Under the pieces are notes generated by a model. It did not search any database and was not told where the DNA came from. It worked only from the letters and a program-made list of their open reading frames with translations. A DNA stretch of 8,567 nt, taken from contig JAEZBW010000062.1 in NCBI GenBank assembly GCA_023426765.1, forward strand, positions 1 through 8,567. Reading direction: 5' to 3'. The stretch is from Bacillota bacterium. GTDB taxonomy: Bacteria; Bacillota; Clostridia; DSM-8532. The position numbers and the translations under genes are program-made. This document shows positions 6,217-8,567 of this stretch, one piece after another; the first letter of the stretch is position 1; each line of letters begins with the position of its first letter.

Positions 6217-8181
6217 TTACGAACCCAATCCCAGCCATAAGGCCAGTGCAGCGTCCAGTTCCCTGCTCAGAGATTCCTTTCTGTTATACAATTTGTCCAG
6301 TTCGTTATAATCCGATGGGTTTGAAGCCATCGCCAACTCTACCCGCATGATTTCACTTTCCAGGTCTTTCACAACCTGTTCAAGCCTTTTGACTTCCAAT
6401 TCCCTTTGCCGGCCTTCTTTTTCCGGGTTTATGGCCTTTCGTGCCTGTTCAGGGTTTGCGGGTTTATCACCTTTCGGTTGCCTCCCCTGGGGTTCTTTCG
6501 GAGTTTCAGACATTTTCTGCTGGTTCAGCTTTTTATAGTCATCATAATTTCCCTGGTAGCTTTTTAGCATATGATCTTCGATGGCAATGACCTTTTGACC
6601 GATTTTATTAATAAAGTACCGGTCATGGGATATGAAAAAGATAGTGCCATCAAATTGCTCCAATGCTTCCTCGACGGTTTCAATGGAGTCGATGTCCAGA
6701 TGATTCGTCGGTTCATCGAGGATGAGCAGGTTTACCGGATCATACAGTAATTTCGCCAGCTTCAGGCGGATTTTCTCGCCGCCGGACAAATGCTTCACCT
6801 TTTTAAAGACCGAATTTCCATAGAACATGTATTTCGACAAATATTCCCTGGCCTTGCCTTCGAGAATGGAGATATCCTCACGGAAACAATCCAGTACTGT
6901 CAACTCTTCATTGTTAAAAACAATCCCTTGCGGTAAATACGCGACCATCGCATTCGCGCCTGTTTCAACGATTCCGCTGTCGGGCGTTTCTTCGCCGAGC
7001 AGCATTCTCAGAAACGTGGTTTTTCCGCTTCCATTGGGCCCAATCAACGCCGCTCTTTCTCCATAACGGATCAACAGCTGCGCATCCTGAAAGAGGAGTT
7101 TTTCGCCGAAGCTTTTGGATAATGCAGCAGCTTTGATGGTTTCATACCCTGATCGTTGTGAAGCCTTCAGATCCAGCTTCATGTTCTGTTTATCAAAAAC
7201 AGGCCTTTCAACCCTATCCATTTTATCCAGCTTGATCTGCATGCTGGCGGCTCTTCTGTAGAACTTATTGTTATCAGCCCGATTTGCCCAGTCCCTCAGA
7301 TCCTTAATGGTTTTTTCCATACTGTGAATCTTCTTTTGCTGCTCGAGATAATTCTCATATTGAATGCGCAGATTTTCGTCCTTCTGTCTGGCATAGGCCG
7401 AATAGTTTCCCTGATAGGTGATAGCCTCCATATCTTCAATTTCAACGATCTTCTTCACGGTGTTGTCCAGAAAATATCTGTCATGCGAAACTATCAGGAC
7501 AATCCCTTTGTAGCTGTTGATATAGCTTTCAAGCCACTCCATCGCCGACATGTCCAGATGGTTCGTCGGTTCATCCAACAGGAGGATATCCGGATTATCC
7601 ATCAACAGCTTTCCGAGAACCACGGTGGTTTTTTCACCGCCGGAGAGCAGGCTGAACTCCTTGTTTAAAAATGATTCCTCAAAATTCAACCCGGTACAGA
7701 TCCGGCTTAGTTTTTCTTCGATCGAATAGCCGCCCTTCACTTCAAACTGCATCGCCAGATTGCTGTAGCGTTTCAGGGCTCTGTCCAGTTCAGCACCCTG
7801 AAGGGCTTTCATTTCCATTTCCATCTGTCGCATCTCTTGCTCAATTTTATGAACCTCTTCAAAGGCCAGGTTTAGAACATCAATGACCTTTACGCCATCC
7901 CCATAACGGGGGATTTGTTCCAGATAAGCCACGGTAGCCTTCTCCGGTATACTGATGAACCCCTCGTCATAACCGAAGCTGGAGGTCTGTGGGTATCCCG
8001 GCCAGTAATTCATGGGTTCAATACCGGCAATCAGCTTTAGCAGGGTACTTTTTCCGCACCCGTTCGCACCGATGATACCCACTTTTTCTCCCGCATAAGC
8101 CTGGAAGGTGATATCCTTTAATACAAGGGTGGAATCCATATATTTCTTTAAACCGGTTACCAGTAACTCAAACACAGCCAT
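6217..8181 (-). CDS. ABC-F family ATPase (ribosome-associated)
   Basis: A 654-residue protein with two ATPase domains and no membrane segments. ABC-F proteins bind the ribosomal E site to relieve stalled translation or to displace antibiotics. Domain 1: Walker A GANGCGKST (38-46), signature LLSGGEKTTV (178-187), Walker B LLLDEPTNHLD (200-210), SHD (232-234). The inter-domain linker (about 255-335) is helical and charged, as expected for the P-site tRNA interaction motif. Domain 2: Walker A GPNGSGKTT (381-389), LSGGEK (465-470), ILDEPTNHLD (487-496), SHD (518-520). A Pro/Lys/Gln-rich stretch (about 556-592) leads to a C-terminal coiled coil (593-648), as in Uup/YdiF-type members. Both catalytic glutamates (E204, E490) are present. 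Domain 1 has an aromatic insertion at about 56-75 between Walker A and the Q-loop. The ribosome site AGAAGGA directly abuts the ATG at 8181, so a GTG two codons later (8175) may be the true start. Whether this is a housekeeping or a resistance ABC-F is not decided. Confidence 0.93.
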   Translation of the reverse strand: MAVFELLVTGLKKYMDSTLVLKDITFQAYAGEKVGIIGANGCGKSTLLKLIAGIEPMNYWPGYPQTSSFGYDEGFISIPEKATVAYLEQIPRYGDGVKVIDVLNLAFEEVHKIEQEMRQMEMEMKALQGAELDRALKRYSNLAMQFEVKGGYSIEEKLSRICTGLNFEESFLNKEFSLLSGGEKTTVVLGKLLMDNPDILLLDEPTNHLDMSAMEWLESYINSYKGIVLIVSHDRYFLDNTVKKIVEIEDMEAITYQGNYSAYARQKDENLRIQYENYLEQQKKIHSMEKTIKDLRDWANRADNNKFYRRAASMQIKLDKMDRVERPVFDKQNMKLDLKASQRSGYETIKAAALSKSFGEKLLFQDAQLLIRYGERAALIGPNGSGKTTFLRMLLGEETPDSGIVETGANAMVAYLPQGIVFNNEELTVLDCFREDISILEGKAREYLSKYMFYGNSVFKKVKHLSGGEKIRLKLAKLLYDPVNLLILDEPTNHLDIDSIETVEEALEQFDGTIFFISHDRYFINKIGQKVIAIEDHMLKSYQGNYDDYKKLNQQKMSETPKEPQGRQPKGDKPANPEQARKAINPEKEGRQRELEVKRLEQVVKDLESEIMRVELAMASNPSDYNELDKLYNRKESLSRELDAALALWLGLGS

Positions 8182-8230
8182 TCCTTCTTTCGGCAGACAA
8201 GTGACGTAAAAAACTGCAAGAAGTCTTCAT
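8168..8230 (-). CDS. Possible 20-codon upstream ORF in the ABC-F leader
   Basis: An ATG (8230-8228) in the loop of the leader terminator hairpin opens a 20-codon frame, starting MKTSCSFLRH and ending RRNGCV, with its TGA at 8170-8168 just inside the ABC-F coding start and in another frame. The arrangement would allow translational coupling by termination and reinitiation. Against it, the purine run AAGGGG before the ATG has essentially no spacing, and short frames arise by chance. Regulatory upstream ORFs are known in leaders of several antibiotic-resistance ABC-F genes, which is the only reason to list it. Confidence 0.2.
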   Translation of the reverse strand: MKTSCSFLRHLSAERRNGCV

Positions 8231-8241
8231 CCCCTTGCAGT
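8208..8241 (-). terminator. Intrinsic terminator (attenuator) in the ABC-F leader
   Basis: Read on the minus strand, ACTGCAAG (8241-8234) pairs perfectly with CTTGCAGT (8220-8213) across a 13-base loop and is followed by a T run (8213-8208). It lies between the candidate ABC-F promoter and the ABC-F start, roughly 10 bases after the predicted transcription start, so it could end transcription before the gene. The segment CTTCTT (8223-8218), in the loop and 3' arm, is complementary to AAGAAG of the ribosome site (8189-8184), and CAGAC (8244-8240) can pair with GTCTG (8198-8194). Alternative pairings that exclude the terminator therefore exist. The hairpin is seen directly; a role as a regulated attenuator is inference. 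Confidence 0.6.
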
Positions 8242-8257
8242 CTGGCGATCCTCTTTT

Positions 8258-8284
8258 ATCATACCACGGAAGGCTTGTTGACAA
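8258..8284 (-). promoter_or_regulatory. Candidate sigma-A promoter of the ABC-F gene
   Basis: On the minus strand, TATGAT (8263-8258) is preceded by TGG, making an extended -10. TTGTCA (8284-8279) lies 15 bases upstream as a 5-of-6 -35 match with short spacing; TTTTGT would give 17 bases but a poorer match. The extended -10 can compensate for weak -35 contact. Transcription would start near 8251, leaving a leader of about 70 nt that begins just before the attenuator hairpin. The -35 box overlaps that of the divergent rightward promoter. Confidence 0.55.
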
Positions 8285-8305
8285 AAGATACCCTTTGACT
8301 ATAAG
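8278..8305 (+). promoter_or_regulatory. Candidate sigma-A promoter for a rightward transcript
   Basis: A perfect -35 box TTGACA (8278-8283) is followed after 16 bases by TATAAG (8300-8305), a good -10 box. The predicted start is about 8312, in AT-rich DNA. No protein gene follows, but a structured region and a strong terminator do, which suggests a non-coding RNA or a long leader. The -35 box shares positions 8279-8283 with the leftward ABC-F promoter, so two polymerases could not bind at once. Confidence 0.6.
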
Positions 8306-8311
8306 TAAATA

Positions 8312-8540
8312 TTCCGAAATTGTTTGATGCAGATTAGACGATACATGAGCCCGGCAGGTTTTGATGACAAGCAGAGACCGTTTGGGTAACCCGAGCCGGC
8401 TTTGAACAACACACTTCATCGCACTGAATTGGGAATTGAAAAGCAGTTGGTATCCGAAGCAGCAGATCTGATTTAGTTTATTGAAAAAAGGTTGCCAGAG
8501 CGAACTGTTGGGGGGGTGTAACACCCTGACAACCCTTTTT
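8312..8540 (+). ncRNA. Candidate structured RNA of about 230 nt, family unassigned
   Basis: This stretch lies between a good rightward promoter and an intrinsic terminator and has no convincing ORF on either strand. Visible pairings form a compact three-way junction. AGCC (8348-8351) pairs with GGCT (8398-8401) and GGC (8353-8355) with GCC (8395-8397), with C8352 bulged. Inside sit hairpins GGTTT (8357-8361)/AGACC (8375-8379) and TTGGG (8382-8386)/CCCGA (8390-8394) with a TAA triloop. Possible outer pairings are GATAC (8340-8344)/GTATC (8450-8454) and 8331-8337/8468-8474. The branched shape does not look like 6S RNA, and I do not see core motifs of RNase P, tmRNA, SRP RNA, T-box or the common riboswitches. 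It could be an independent RNA, or a leader of a gene beyond the right edge controlled by the terminator. The exact 5' end is inferred from the promoter. Confidence 0.4.
8484..8540 (+). terminator. Intrinsic terminator, probably bidirectional
   Basis: Inner hairpin GGGTG (8514-8518)/CACCC (8522-8526) with a TAA triloop can be extended by GTTG (8507-8510)/CAAC (8530-8533) and is followed by CC and TTTTT (8536-8540), a good rightward terminator. A larger alternative pairs AAAAAAGGTTG (8484-8494) with CAACCCTTTTT (8530-8540). Read on the minus strand this ends in a T run at 8489-8484, so the element may also stop leftward transcription from a gene beyond the right edge and insulate the ABC-F promoter. 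The remaining 27 bases to the edge show no recognisable feature. Confidence 0.65.
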
Positions 8541-8567
8541 CAAGAGGTTTTAATAGCTGTGGGATTG

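Noticed and set aside
8345..8389. Plus-strand 14-codon frame (ATG at 8345, TAA at 8387) inside the candidate RNA
   Set aside because: No ribosome site precedes it and its bases are almost fully used by the three-way junction helices, so it is likely a chance frame.
8168..8524. Minus-strand open frame of 118 codons spanning the intergenic region upstream of the ABC-F gene
   Set aside because: Its composition does not look like a protein family, it has no good ribosome site at 8524, and it runs through the terminator, the structured RNA region and both promoters. Only its last 20 codons are kept, as a low-confidence upstream ORF.
8499..8535. T-box leader, because of a GGGTG-rich run before a terminator
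   Set aside because: The conserved T-box element (AGGGTGGNACCGCG) is absent, and no specifier stem or AGTA bulge is visible.
8312..8540. Identification of the rightward RNA as 6S RNA
   Set aside because: Location and length would fit, but the visible pairing is a branched three-way junction rather than one long hairpin with a central bubble, so the name is not supported.

Overview
The window looks like chromosomal DNA from a Firmicute, probably a member of the Clostridia. The basis is moderate GC content, strong purine-rich Shine-Dalgarno sites 6-8 bases before most starts, and the family types present. The species cannot be named from the sequence. All five convincing protein genes lie on the minus strand and read right to left.

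Layout from right to left. The right-hand 330 bases (8242-8567) hold no protein gene but are dense in signals. Two divergent sigma-A-type promoters are built back to back with overlapping -35 boxes. A rightward transcript from one of them would be about 230 nt, would fold into a compact branched structure and would end at a strong intrinsic terminator. The leftward promoter drives a roughly 70-nt leader containing an early terminator hairpin and a possible short upstream ORF, followed by an ABC-F ATPase gene (6217-8181). Next is a soluble multi-PAS sensor histidine kinase (3752-6109) with no response regulator beside it. After a gap carrying a good extended -10 promoter comes a likely operon: an RluA-family pseudouridine synthase (2681-3586), nicotinate phosphoribosyltransferase (pncB, 1209-2648) and an Rsm22/METTL17-like methyltransferase with a four-cysteine cluster (150-1106). 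The left edge holds a rightward terminator hairpin that includes the methyltransferase stop codon, and a GC-rich nested palindrome resembling an interspersed repeat.

How the genes fit together. Three of the five products plausibly act on the ribosome or its RNA (ABC-F, pseudouridine synthase, Rsm22-like protein). pncB salvages nicotinate into NAD. The kinase is a cytoplasmic sensor of unknown input. There is no sign of a phage, insertion sequence, CRISPR array or defence island. The least explained part is the right end: the candidate structured RNA and the attenuator-like leader of the ABC-F gene. The leader design resembles the ribosome-sensing leaders known for antibiotic-resistance ABC-F genes, but the sequence alone does not prove this.
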